From assembly GCA_035943635.1 (NCBI GenBank), contig DASZBX010000077.1:1-5659 (forward strand): a stretch of DNA of 5,659 bases, read 5' to 3'. Each line of letters begins with the position of its first letter. Positions within the stretch are counted from its first letter, which is position 1. This DNA comes from DASZBX01 sp035943635 (GTDB taxonomy: Bacteria > Actinomycetota > Actinomycetes > Streptomycetales > Catenulisporaceae). Under the pieces are notes generated by a model, which was given only the letters and a program-made list of their open reading frames with translations, was not told the DNA's origin and made no database searches. Below are positions 1 through 5,659 of this stretch, one piece after another. The position numbers and the translations under genes are program-made.

Positions 1-92
1 CGGTGGCCAACGGTCGGCGGATTCTTGCTGTGCTGCGTGGTTCCGCGGTGAATCAGGATGGTGCGTCGAACGGTCTGACCGCGCCGAGCGGC
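1..92 (+). repeat. 92-bp exact direct repeat, copy 1 (in KS of first gene)
   Basis: Bases 1-92 are identical, base for base, to 5568-5659. The segment encodes the KS stretch around ILAVLRGSAVNQDGASNG and is read in the same codon phase in both copies. Ten of its 30 codons end in T, while none of the next 30 codons do. Confidence 0.97.
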
Positions 93-530
93 CCGGCCCA
101 GCAGCGCGTGATCCGCGCCGCCCTGGCCGACGCCGGACTGAACGCCGCGGACGTGGACGTGGTCGAAGGCCACGGGACCGGCACCAAGCTCGGCGACCCG
201 ATCGAAGCCCACGCCCTGCTCGCCACCTACGGCCAGGGGCGACCCGCCGGCCGCCCGCTGTGGCTCGGCTCGCTGAAGTCGAACATCGGGCACGCGCAGG
301 CCGCGGCCGGTGTGGCCGGCGTGATCAAAATGGTGCAGGCCATGGAGAACGACGTCCTGCCGCCGTCCCGCTACGCCGACGAACCCTCGCCCCTGATCGA
401 CTGGGAGTCCGGGGACGTCTCGCTGCTGACCGAGCCGGTGCGCTGGCCGCGCGGCGAGCGGCCGCGCCGGGCCGCGGTGTCGGCGTTCGGCATCAGCGGC
501 ACCAACGCGCACGTCGTCCTGGAGGAACCC
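1..530 (+). other. Ketosynthase domain, C-terminal part (first gene)
   Basis: Condensation domain that joins the incoming acyl chain to malonyl-ACP. The visible part holds VEGHGTGT with catalytic His57, KSNIGHAQAAAG with Lys92 and His97, and the closing GTNAHVVLEEP motif at 166-176. The His57-His97 spacing of 40 residues is that of active modular KS domains. The nucleophilic Cys lies upstream of the window, so activity cannot be fully judged here. Confidence 0.95.
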
Positions 531-3500
531 CCCACTCCCGCGGAAACCCCCGCCGCGAACGGCGACGAGCCCGCCCAGACGCCCGGCGACCTGCTCTGGC
601 CGATCTCCGCAGGCTCCGAACAAGCCCTGCTCGACCAGGCGCAGCGCCTGCGCACCTACCTGCTGGACCACCCGCGCTCCCGTCCCGCGGACGTCGGGTT
701 CTCCCTGGCCACCACCCGCGCGCACCTGCGGCACCGCGCGGTCGTGCTCGGCGACGACCGCGACCGCCTGCTCGACGAACTCGCCACCCTGGCCGCCGGG
801 GAGTCCGGCGCCCGGGTCGTGCGCGGCACCGCGGTCGACGGCGGCCTGGCGTTCCTGTTCACCGGGCAGGGCGCGCAGCGGCCCGGCATGGGCCGCGAAC
901 TCGGCCTGCGCTTCCCGGTCTTCGCCGAGGCGATGGACGAGATCTGCGCCGCGTTCGGCGACCGGCTCGGCCGCCCGCTGCGCGAGGTGCTCGACGCCGA
1001 CGAGCCAGACCTGCTGGACCAGACGGTCTACACCCAGGCGGGTCTGTTCGCCATCGAAGTCTCGCTGTACCGCCTGGTGCGCCACCTCGGCATCCGGCCG
1101 GACCACCTGGTCGGCCACTCCATCGGCGAGATCTCCGCGGCCCTTGCGGCCGGGATCCTGTCCCTCGGCGACGCGGTCACCCTGGTCGCCGCCCGCGGCC
1201 GGCTGATGCAGGACCTGCCGGCCGGCGGCGCGATGATCTCCGTCGCCGCGGCCGAGGACGAGGTGGCCGCGCTGCTGGCCGGACACGGCGACCGGGCCGG
1301 GATCGCGGCGGTCAACGGGCCGCAGTCGGTGGTGGTCTCCGGGGACGAAGACGTGGTCACCGAGGTCGCGGCGCAGCTGGCCGAGCGCGGGCACCGCACC
1401 CGCCGGCTCCGGGTCAGCCACGCGTTCCACTCGCCCCGGATGGACCCGATGCTGGAGCAGTTCCGCGCCGTGGCCCAGTCTTTGACCTACCAGCCGCCGA
1501 CCATCCCGGTGGTCTCGAACCTGACCGGCCGCACGGCCGACCAGGACATCCGCTCGGCAGACTACTGGGTCCGGCACGTGCGCGAGGCGGTGCGCTTCGG
1601 CGACGGCATCCGCCACCTGCACGACGGCGGCGTCACCACGTATCTCGAAATCGGCCCGGACGCCGTGCTCGCGGCCATGGGCCCGGGCTGCCTGACCGAG
1701 GACGAGCGCAAAGCCGCCGACTTCATCCCGCTGCTGCGCCGCAACCGGTCCGAGGAACGCTCGCTGCTCACCGCCCTGGCCAGACTGCAGGTCCGCGGCC
1801 GCGAACCGGACTGGACCGCCCTGTTCCCCGGCGCGCGGCGAGTCGACCTGCCCACCTACGCGTTCGAACACCGGCGGTTCTGGCCGGACGCCGCGCAGCG
1901 CGCCGACGGCGACGCGGGCGGGTTCGGGCTCGACGCCACCGCGCACCCGCTGCTGGCCGCCGCGGTGCACCCGGCCGGCAGCGACGCGCTGCTGCTGACC
2001 GGGCGGCTCTCGCTCGGCCTGCACCCGTGGCTGGGCGACCACCGGGTCGGCGGCCGGGCCGTCTTCCCCGGGGCCGGGCTGGTCGACCTGGTGCTGACCG
2101 CGGCCGGGCGGGCCGGCGCGGACACGATCGAGGAGCTGACCCTGACCGCCGCGCTGACGCTGCCGGAGACCGGCGCGGTCGACGTCCAGGTCGGCGTCGC
2201 GGCGCCCGCCGAGAGCGGAAGCCGGGCCGTGACGGTGCACGTGCGCCCGGCCCGCGAGGACGCGGCCGAGGACTGGACCCTGGTCGCCACCGGCACCGTG
2301 ACCACCGGCGCGCCGACCACGGCCGAGGAGCTCGACCTCCCGGCCGAATGGCCCCCGGCGCACGCCGAGCCGGTCGACTTGACCGGCTGGTACCAGACGT
2401 TGGCCGACAGCGGCCTGGAATACGGCCCCGCCTTCCAGGGCCTGCGCGCGGCCTGGCGCAGCGGCACCGAGGTCTACGCCGAGGTCGGCCTCGGCGACGA
2501 GGAGGGCAAGCAGGCCGAGGCGTTCCGGCTGCACCCGATCCTGCTCGACGCGGCCCTGCACGCGCTCGGCCTCGGCGCGCTGCCGGCCGCCGACCGGGCC
2601 CAGGTGCCGTTCGCCTGGACCGGGGTGCGCCGCCATACCGCCGGACCCTCGGCCGCTCGGGTACACATCAGGCCGGTCGGACCGGCCGCGGTCTCGCTCA
2701 CGGTGACCGATCCGGTCGGGCGGCCGGTTGCCACGGTGGCCTCGCTCAGCGTCCGCCCGGTGACCGAGGCCATGCTCGGCGCGAGTACGGATTCGCTGTT
2801 CGACCTGCAGTGGGTGCCCGTCGGCGCCGAGTCGGACACCGCGACTGCCGGCGCACCCGCTGCCTGGACCGTGATCGGCGACGACTTCGGCCTGGTCAAG
2901 GAACTGATCCGAGCCGAGCTCCCAGTCTGCCGGCATGACGACCTCGCCGCGCTGGCCGCCGCCATCGACGCCGGAGCGAAAGTGCCGGACGCGGTCCTGG
3001 TCCCGTTCGACGGCGCCACCGACGTCTCGACCGACATCGCAGCAGCCGTACACGCAGCCAGCCGTCGAGCCCTGACACTGGCCCGAACCTGGTTGTCGGA
3101 CAACCGGTTCGCGGCCGCGCGCCTGATCCTGGTCACCCGCGACGCGGTCGCCGCCGGACCTGGCGAGACCATCGCCGACCTGGCCGCGGCGAGCGCCCGG
3201 GGACTGCTGCTGTCCGCGCACACCGAGCACCCCGACCGCTTCGGCCTGGTCGACCTGGACACCGCCCCGCAGTCGTACCGCGCCCTGGCCCGAGTCCCGG
3301 GCGCCGACGAGCCGCAGCTCGCAATCCGGACCGGAACGCTGCTCGGTGCCCGACTGACCGTCGCCGCAATATCGCAGACCCCGCCGACCGGCCTCCTCGC
3401 GCCCGGCACCGTGCTGCTGACCGGCGCGACCGGCGCGCTCGGCCGGCTCGTCGCCCGCCACCTGGTCACCGACCACGGCGCCCGGCACCTGCTCCTGGTC

Positions 3501-4691
3501 AGCCGCCGCGGCGACCGGGCCCCGGGGATCGAGAGCCTGGTCGCCGACCTGTCCGCCCTCGGCGCGGAGGCGACCGTGGCGGCCTGCGACGTCGCCGACC
3601 GCGAGTCCCTGGCCCGAACCCTGGCCGAGGTCCCCGCCGCGCACCCGCTCACCGCGGTCGTGCACGCGGCCGGAGTGCTGGACGACGCGAGCGTGGCCGG
3701 ACTGACCCCCGAGCGGCTCGACGCCGTGCTGCGGCCCAAGGTGGACGCCGCCTGGAACCTGCACGAACTGACCCGCGCCGCCGACCTGTCCGCGTTCGTC
3801 CTGTTCTCCTCGGTCGCCGCGGTCCTGGGCACCGCGGGCCAGGCCGACTACGCGGCGGCCAACGCGTTCCTGGACGTGCTCGCCCGCCATCGCCGCGACC
3901 TCGGACTGCCCGGCCTGTCCCTCGGCTGGGGCGCCTGGGCGGCCCGCGGCATGGCGGCGGCCCTGAGCGCCGCCGACCGCGCCCGGCTCGCCCGCTCCGG
4001 AATCGGCGGCCTGACCGACGCCGACGGACTGCGCCTGCTCGACCTCGCCCTAGCTCACGACGCGCCATATCTCGCCCCGGTGCAGGTGGACCGCGCCGCG
4101 ATCGCCGACGCGCCGCCCCCGCTGCTACGCGGCCTGGTCCGCGCCCGCCGCCGGACCGCCGCCCGCGAGGCGGACGGTTCCGGGGCCGAGTTCCTGATCC
4201 GCCGCCTGGCCAAACTGACCCCGGCCCGGCAGGAACAAGCGCTGCTGGACCTGGTCCGCGCGGAGGTGATCGTGGTCCTGGACTACCCGGGCAGCCGGGT
4301 CCCGGACGGTCTGACCTTCACCGAACTCGGCGCCGACTCGCTGACCGCGCTCGCCCTGCGCAACCGCTTCGCCGACGCGACCGGGCTGCGGCTGTCCCCG
4401 ACCGTCCTGTTCGAGCACCCGACCCCGGCCGACCTGGCCCGCAAGCTGCGCGAGGACCTGTTCGCCGCGGCCCCGGCGGACGAGCCCGCCCCGGACGGCT
4501 TCGACGAGGCCCGGTTCCGCCGCGACCTGGCCGCGCTGCCGGTCAGCGCGCTGCGCACCGCCGGACTGCTCGACCGGCTGCTCGCCCTGCTCGACTCCCG
4601 GCCCTCGGCCGCCGCGGCCGAGGAGGCCGCGATCGATGCCCTGGACCTGGCCGATTTGATCTCTCTGGCACGTGAGGGAGTGGAGCTGTGA
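1..4691 (+). CDS. Type I modular polyketide synthase, 3' part: KS(partial)-AT-DH-KR-ACP-C-docking
   Basis: Cytoplasmic multidomain enzyme that performs one round of polyketide chain extension and reduction. The gene is cut by the left window edge: the frame is open from codon 3-5, which is an internal Val codon and not a start, and it ends at TGA 4689-4691. Counting codon 3-5 as residue 1, 1562 residues are visible: KS C-terminal part 1-176, KS-AT linker 177-282, AT about 283-575, post-AT linker ending in LPTYAFEHRRFWP (616-628), DH 648-920, KR about 931-1376, ACP 1400-1484, C-terminal docking region about 1500-1562. Key residues are present in every visible domain, so the module looks active. 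There is no enoylreductase between the KR structural and catalytic halves, no methyltransferase and no thioesterase. The predicted step is addition of a malonyl-derived C2 unit, ketoreduction and dehydration, leaving an alpha,beta-double bond. Its order in the pathway and the product are unknown. Confidence 0.97.
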   Translation, partial: VANGRRILAVLRGSAVNQDGASNGLTAPSGPAQQRVIRAALADAGLNAADVDVVEGHGTGTKLGDPIEAHALLATYGQGRPAGRPLWLGSLKSNIGHAQAAAGVAGVIKMVQAMENDVLPPSRYADEPSPLIDWESGDVSLLTEPVRWPRGERPRRAAVSAFGISGTNAHVVLEEPPTPAETPAANGDEPAQTPGDLLWPISAGSEQALLDQAQRLRTYLLDHPRSRPADVGFSLATTRAHLRHRAVVLGDDRDRLLDELATLAAGESGARVVRGTAVDGGLAFLFTGQGAQRPGMGRELGLRFPVFAEAMDEICAAFGDRLGRPLREVLDADEPDLLDQTVYTQAGLFAIEVSLYRLVRHLGIRPDHLVGHSIGEISAALAAGILSLGDAVTLVAARGRLMQDLPAGGAMISVAAAEDEVAALLAGHGDRAGIAAVNGPQSVVVSGDEDVVTEVAAQLAERGHRTRRLRVSHAFHSPRMDPMLEQFRAVAQSLTYQPPTIPVVSNLTGRTADQDIRSADYWVRHVREAVRFGDGIRHLHDGGVTTYLEIGPDAVLAAMGPGCLTEDERKAADFIPLLRRNRSEERSLLTALARLQVRGREPDWTALFPGARRVDLPTYAFEHRRFWPDAAQRADGDAGGFGLDATAHPLLAAAVHPAGSDALLLTGRLSLGLHPWLGDHRVGGRAVFPGAGLVDLVLTAAGRAGADTIEELTLTAALTLPETGAVDVQVGVAAPAESGSRAVTVHVRPAREDAAEDWTLVATGTVTTGAPTTAEELDLPAEWPPAHAEPVDLTGWYQTLADSGLEYGPAFQGLRAAWRSGTEVYAEVGLGDEEGKQAEAFRLHPILLDAALHALGLGALPAADRAQVPFAWTGVRRHTAGPSAARVHIRPVGPAAVSLTVTDPVGRPVATVASLSVRPVTEAMLGASTDSLFDLQWVPVGAESDTATAGAPAAWTVIGDDFGLVKELIRAELPVCRHDDLAALAAAIDAGAKVPDAVLVPFDGATDVSTDIAAAVHAASRRALTLARTWLSDNRFAAARLILVTRDAVAAGPGETIADLAAASARGLLLSAHTEHPDRFGLVDLDTAPQSYRALARVPGADEPQLAIRTGTLLGARLTVAAISQTPPTGLLAPGTVLLTGATGALGRLVARHLVTDHGARHLLLVSRRGDRAPGIESLVADLSALGAEATVAACDVADRESLARTLAEVPAAHPLTAVVHAAGVLDDASVAGLTPERLDAVLRPKVDAAWNLHELTRAADLSAFVLFSSVAAVLGTAGQADYAAANAFLDVLARHRRDLGLPGLSLGWGAWAARGMAAALSAADRARLARSGIGGLTDADGLRLLDLALAHDAPYLAPVQVDRAAIADAPPPLLRGLVRARRRTAAREADGSGAEFLIRRLAKLTPARQEQALLDLVRAEVIVVLDYPGSRVPDGLTFTELGADSLTALALRNRFADATGLRLSPTVLFEHPTPADLARKLREDLFAAAPADEPAPDGFDEARFRRDLAALPVSALRTAGLLDRLLALLDSRPSAAAAEEAAIDALDLADLISLAREGVEL
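849..1727 (+). other. Acyltransferase domain, malonyl-CoA type
   Basis: Loads the extender unit onto the ACP. It opens with FLFTGQGAQ (284-292). The nucleophile Ser373 sits in GHSIGE, an Arg in the RGR motif at 398 fits the carboxylate-binding position, and HAFH (473-476) supplies the second catalytic His (476). HAFH together with GHSIG is the classical malonyl-CoA signature; methylmalonyl-specific domains usually have YASH and GHSQG. Specificity is inferred from these motifs. Domain edges are approximate. Confidence 0.93.
1944..2762 (+). other. Dehydratase domain (double hot-dog), apparently active
   Basis: Removes water from the beta-hydroxyacyl-ACP made by the KR. It starts at HPLL (648). 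The HxxxGxxxxP signature is intact: His680, Gly684, Pro689. The second half has YGPAFQG (807-813) and the catalytic Asp849 in LLDAALH, with His853 in the usual Q/H position. The length, about 270 residues, is normal. With all catalytic positions kept there is no reason to call it a relic. Confidence 0.92.
2793..4130 (+). other. Ketoreductase domain, B type (structural plus catalytic subdomain)
   Basis: Reduces the beta-keto group with NADPH. The structural half begins near SLFDLQW (931-937). The catalytic half has the Rossmann motif TGATGALG (1140-1147), Lys1246, Ser1270, Tyr1283 and Asn1287, with the S-13-Y-4-N spacing of active KRs. The LDD motif at 1226-1228 and Leu1275 where A-type KRs carry Trp indicate B type, giving a D-hydroxyl; with DH this normally yields a trans alkene. 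Because the extender is malonyl there is no alpha-methyl, so the B1/B2 distinction has no consequence. No ER domain is inserted between the halves. Confidence 0.92.
3084..3111. repeat. Imperfect inverted repeat (hairpin) inside the KR structural subdomain
   Basis: CGAACC(T)GGTTG, then a five-base loop TCGGA, then CAACCGGTTCG: 11 paired bases with one bulged T at 3090. It lies within coding sequence (peptide ARTWLSDNRFA) and far from a gene end, so it is not a credible terminator. It may be chance in GC-rich DNA. Confidence 0.5.
4200..4454 (+). other. Acyl carrier protein domain
   Basis: Carries the growing chain on a phosphopantetheine arm. The attachment site is Ser1446 in LGADSLTALALRNR. 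The region begins around RRLAKLTPARQEQ (from 1400) and ends with PTPADLARKL (to 1482), the usual edges for a modular PKS ACP. It is the only carrier domain visible in this gene. Confidence 0.95.
4500..4688 (+). other. C-terminal docking domain
   Basis: After the ACP and a short Pro/Ala-rich linker comes a helix-forming stretch (about 1501-1531, containing ALRTAGLLDRLLALLD). An Ala-rich linker (1535-1543) follows, then a final amphipathic acidic helix with IDALDLADLISLA (1544-1556). This two-part layout resembles the class 1 C-terminal docking domains of actinobacterial PKSs: a dimerising helical bundle plus a terminal helix that binds the next protein's N-terminal coiled coil. The partner is inferred to be the protein starting at 4691. 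Confidence 0.8.
4674..4685 (+). promoter_or_regulatory. Ribosome binding site and start choice for the second PKS gene
   Basis: The purine-rich stretch GAGGGAGTGGAG lies inside the end of the first gene. GGAG at 4682-4685 is 5 bases before ATG 4691, and AGGGAG at 4675-4680 is 7 bases before an in-frame GTG at 4688. Starting at ATG gives a one-base overlap with the upstream stop (TGATG); starting at GTG gives a four-base GTGA overlap and one extra residue. Both are typical of translational coupling. ATG is preferred but not proven. Confidence 0.6.
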
Positions 4692-4816
4692 TGGCTGCTG
4701 GTGCGGGTGGCGGCGCGGCCGGCAAGGCCGGCGGTTCGGTGGAGGACCTGGTAGGGGCTCTGCGGGACGCGGTGAAGGAGGGTGTGCGGCTGCGGCGGCA
4801 GGTGGCTGCCGTGCGT
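4691..4816 (+). other. N-terminal docking domain (coiled coil)
   Basis: Between a Gly/Ala-rich tail and the KS lies one short helix (about 16-42, SVEDLVGALRDAVKEG onward). Residues 20, 24, 27, 31, 34, 38 and 41 (L, L, A, G, L, V, V) follow a 4-3 heptad spacing, as expected for a parallel dimeric coiled coil. It carries many basic residues (R25, K29, R33, R35, R36, R42), which could pair with the acidic last helix of the upstream protein. This position and form are standard for class 1 N-terminal docking domains; the partner assignment is inferred. Confidence 0.75.
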
Positions 4817-5659
4817 GAGCCGGTCGCGATCGTGGGGATGGGTTGCCGGCTGCCCGGAGGCGTCGTCTCGCCGGAGGGTTTGTGGGACCTGGTCGCGTCG
4901 GGCGGCGACGGCGTCTCGGCCTTCCCGGCCGACCGCGGGTGGGATCTGGACGGACTGTTCGATCCGGATCCTGATAAACCCGGCCGGTCGTATGTGCGTG
5001 AAGGCGGTTTCCTGCATCAGGCTGCTGAATTCGACGCGGAGTTCTTCGGGATTTCGCCGCGTGAGGCGCTGGCGATGGATCCGCAGCAGCGCTTGATGTT
5101 GGAGGTGGTGTGGGAAGCGGTGGAACGCGCGGGGATCGATCCGCGGTCGCTGCGCGGCTCCCGCACCGGCGTCTACGCAGGCGTCATGCACCAGGACCAT
5201 CTGCACGCGATGCCCGGCGACATGTCCGGCATCGACGCCCAGCGCCTGATCGGCAATTCACTGAGCGTGGTGTCCGGACGGGTGTCGTTCGCGCTGGGCC
5301 TTGAGGGTCCTGCGGTGTCGTTGGACACGGCGTGCTCCTCGTCCTTGGTGGCGTTGCACCTGGCGGCGCAGGCATTGCGCCGCGGCGAATGCGATCTCGC
5401 GCTGGCCGGGGGCGCGACCGTCATGTCGAGCCCGGTCGAGTTCGTCGGCTTCAGCCGCCAGCGGGCCCTGGCCCCGGACGGCCGCTGCAAGGCCTTCGCC
5501 GCGGCAGCCGACGGTACCGGCTGGTCCGAGGGTGTCGGTGTTCTGCTACTGGAGCGTTTGTCGGATGCGGTGGCCAACGGTCGGCGGATTCTTGCTGTGC
5601 TGCGTGGTTCCGCGGTGAATCAGGATGGTGCGTCGAACGGTCTGACCGCGCCGAGCGGC
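4691..5659 (+). CDS. Type I modular polyketide synthase, 5' part: N-docking-KS(partial)
   Basis: Start of a second PKS protein that should accept the chain from the upstream protein's ACP. The frame is open from ATG 4691 to the right window edge, 323 residues with no stop. Residues 1-15 are a Gly/Ala-rich tail, 16-42 a predicted docking coiled coil, and from 43 (EPVAIVGMGCRLPG) a KS domain. KS landmarks are DPQQRLMLEVVWEA and DTACSSS with nucleophile Cys215. The KS histidines, AT and all later domains lie beyond the window, so extender use and reduction level are unknown. The start is set by the TGATG overlap with the preceding stop and a GGAG five bases upstream; an in-frame GTG at 4688 is the alternative. 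Tight spacing implies one operon. The last 92 bases are identical to the start of the window, in the same codon phase. Confidence 0.96.
   Translation, partial: MAAGAGGGAAGKAGGSVEDLVGALRDAVKEGVRLRRQVAAVREPVAIVGMGCRLPGGVVSPEGLWDLVASGGDGVSAFPADRGWDLDGLFDPDPDKPGRSYVREGGFLHQAAEFDAEFFGISPREALAMDPQQRLMLEVVWEAVERAGIDPRSLRGSRTGVYAGVMHQDHLHAMPGDMSGIDAQRLIGNSLSVVSGRVSFALGLEGPAVSLDTACSSSLVALHLAAQALRRGECDLALAGGATVMSSPVEFVGFSRQRALAPDGRCKAFAAAADGTGWSEGVGVLLLERLSDAVANGRRILAVLRGSAVNQDGASNGLTAPSG
4817..5659 (+). other. Ketosynthase domain, N-terminal part (second gene)
   Basis: Covers KS from EPVAIVGMGCRLPG (43 on) through the active site DTACSSSLVALHLA with Cys215, then DGRCKAFAAAADGTGWSEG and up to NQDGASNGLTAPSG. 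Cys rather than Gln or Ser at the active site means an extending KS, not a KSQ loading domain. The HGTGT and KSNIGH motifs would follow just beyond the window edge. Confidence 0.95.
5568..5659 (+). repeat. 92-bp exact direct repeat, copy 2 (in KS of second gene)
   Basis: Identical to bases 1-92, at an offset of 5567 bases. It reaches exactly to the last base of the window, so the true extent of identity between the two KS regions cannot be seen. Confidence 0.97.

Noticed and set aside
3..5. GTG at the left edge as the start of the first gene
   Set aside because: It lies inside a conserved KS stretch; in the second gene the same Val codon is preceded by about 290 residues of docking domain and KS, including the active-site Cys. 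The gene is truncated by the window.
1..92. End repeats as transposon, att-site or viral terminal repeats
   Set aside because: The repeat is conserved KS coding sequence in the same codon phase in both genes, and no transposase, integrase or phage gene lies between the copies.
260..2938. Second long + strand frame (892 codons) overlapping the first gene
   Set aside because: Out-of-frame shadow with an Arg/Pro/Ala-rich translation. The frame carrying all PKS motifs is the real one.
2474..3832. Long open frame on the minus strand (452 codons)
   Set aside because: Antisense to the DH and KR coding sequence. Long antisense frames are normal in GC-rich DNA, and the translation is low-complexity Ser/Arg/Ala-rich with no recognisable domain.
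4329..4343. GADSL instead of the more common GFDSL at the ACP attachment site as a defect
   Set aside because: The position before Asp varies in functional carrier proteins, and Asp-Ser-Leu is intact.
4689..4693. Frameshift splitting one bimodular PKS into two frames
   Set aside because: The junction has a complete C-terminal docking domain before the stop and a complete N-terminal docking helix after the start, with a ribosome binding site. It is a true protein boundary.
4283..5206. Minus-strand open frame of 307 codons across the gene junction
   Set aside because: It lies opposite the ACP, both docking domains and the second KS, all clearly coding on the + strand, and its translation shows no known motif.
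4782..5304. Two short + strand frames over the start of the second KS
   Set aside because: They are in another frame from the intact docking-KS reading frame and have no motif.

Overview
This is very GC-rich DNA with strong GC bias at third codon positions. It is coding on the + strand from end to end and carries type I modular polyketide synthase (PKS) genes. Base composition, Shine-Dalgarno-like sites and domain style point to an actinomycete (Streptomyces or a relative). The genus and the compound cannot be read from the window.

Layout: bases 1-4691 are the 3' part of one PKS gene, entering in the middle of a ketosynthase (KS). Its order is KS (C-terminal part) - AT (malonyl type) - DH - KR (B type) - ACP - C-terminal docking domain - stop. 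Bases 4691-5659 are the 5' part of a second PKS gene on the same strand: N-terminal docking coiled coil, then KS including its active-site Cys, leaving the window before the KS histidines. The stop of the first gene and the ATG of the second share one base (TGATG), so the pair is almost certainly co-transcribed and translationally coupled. There is no intergenic space, and I see no tRNA, rRNA, CRISPR, mobile element or terminator.

How they work together: the first protein takes a chain from an upstream ACP, adds a C2 unit from malonyl-CoA, reduces the beta-keto group to a D-hydroxyl and dehydrates it, most likely to a trans double bond. Its ACP then passes the chain to the KS of the second protein, with the C- and N-terminal docking helices bringing the two together.

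The most notable signal is an exact 92-bp direct repeat that is the first 92 and the last 92 bases of the window, inside the two KS regions and in the same codon phase. Overlapping the ends gives a 5567-bp circle holding one uninterrupted 1855-codon PKS gene of one complete module whose stop overlaps its own start. Either neighbouring single-module genes have near-identical KS segments, or the window is a repeat-bounded or collapsed assembly product. I found no support for an undescribed non-PKS system.
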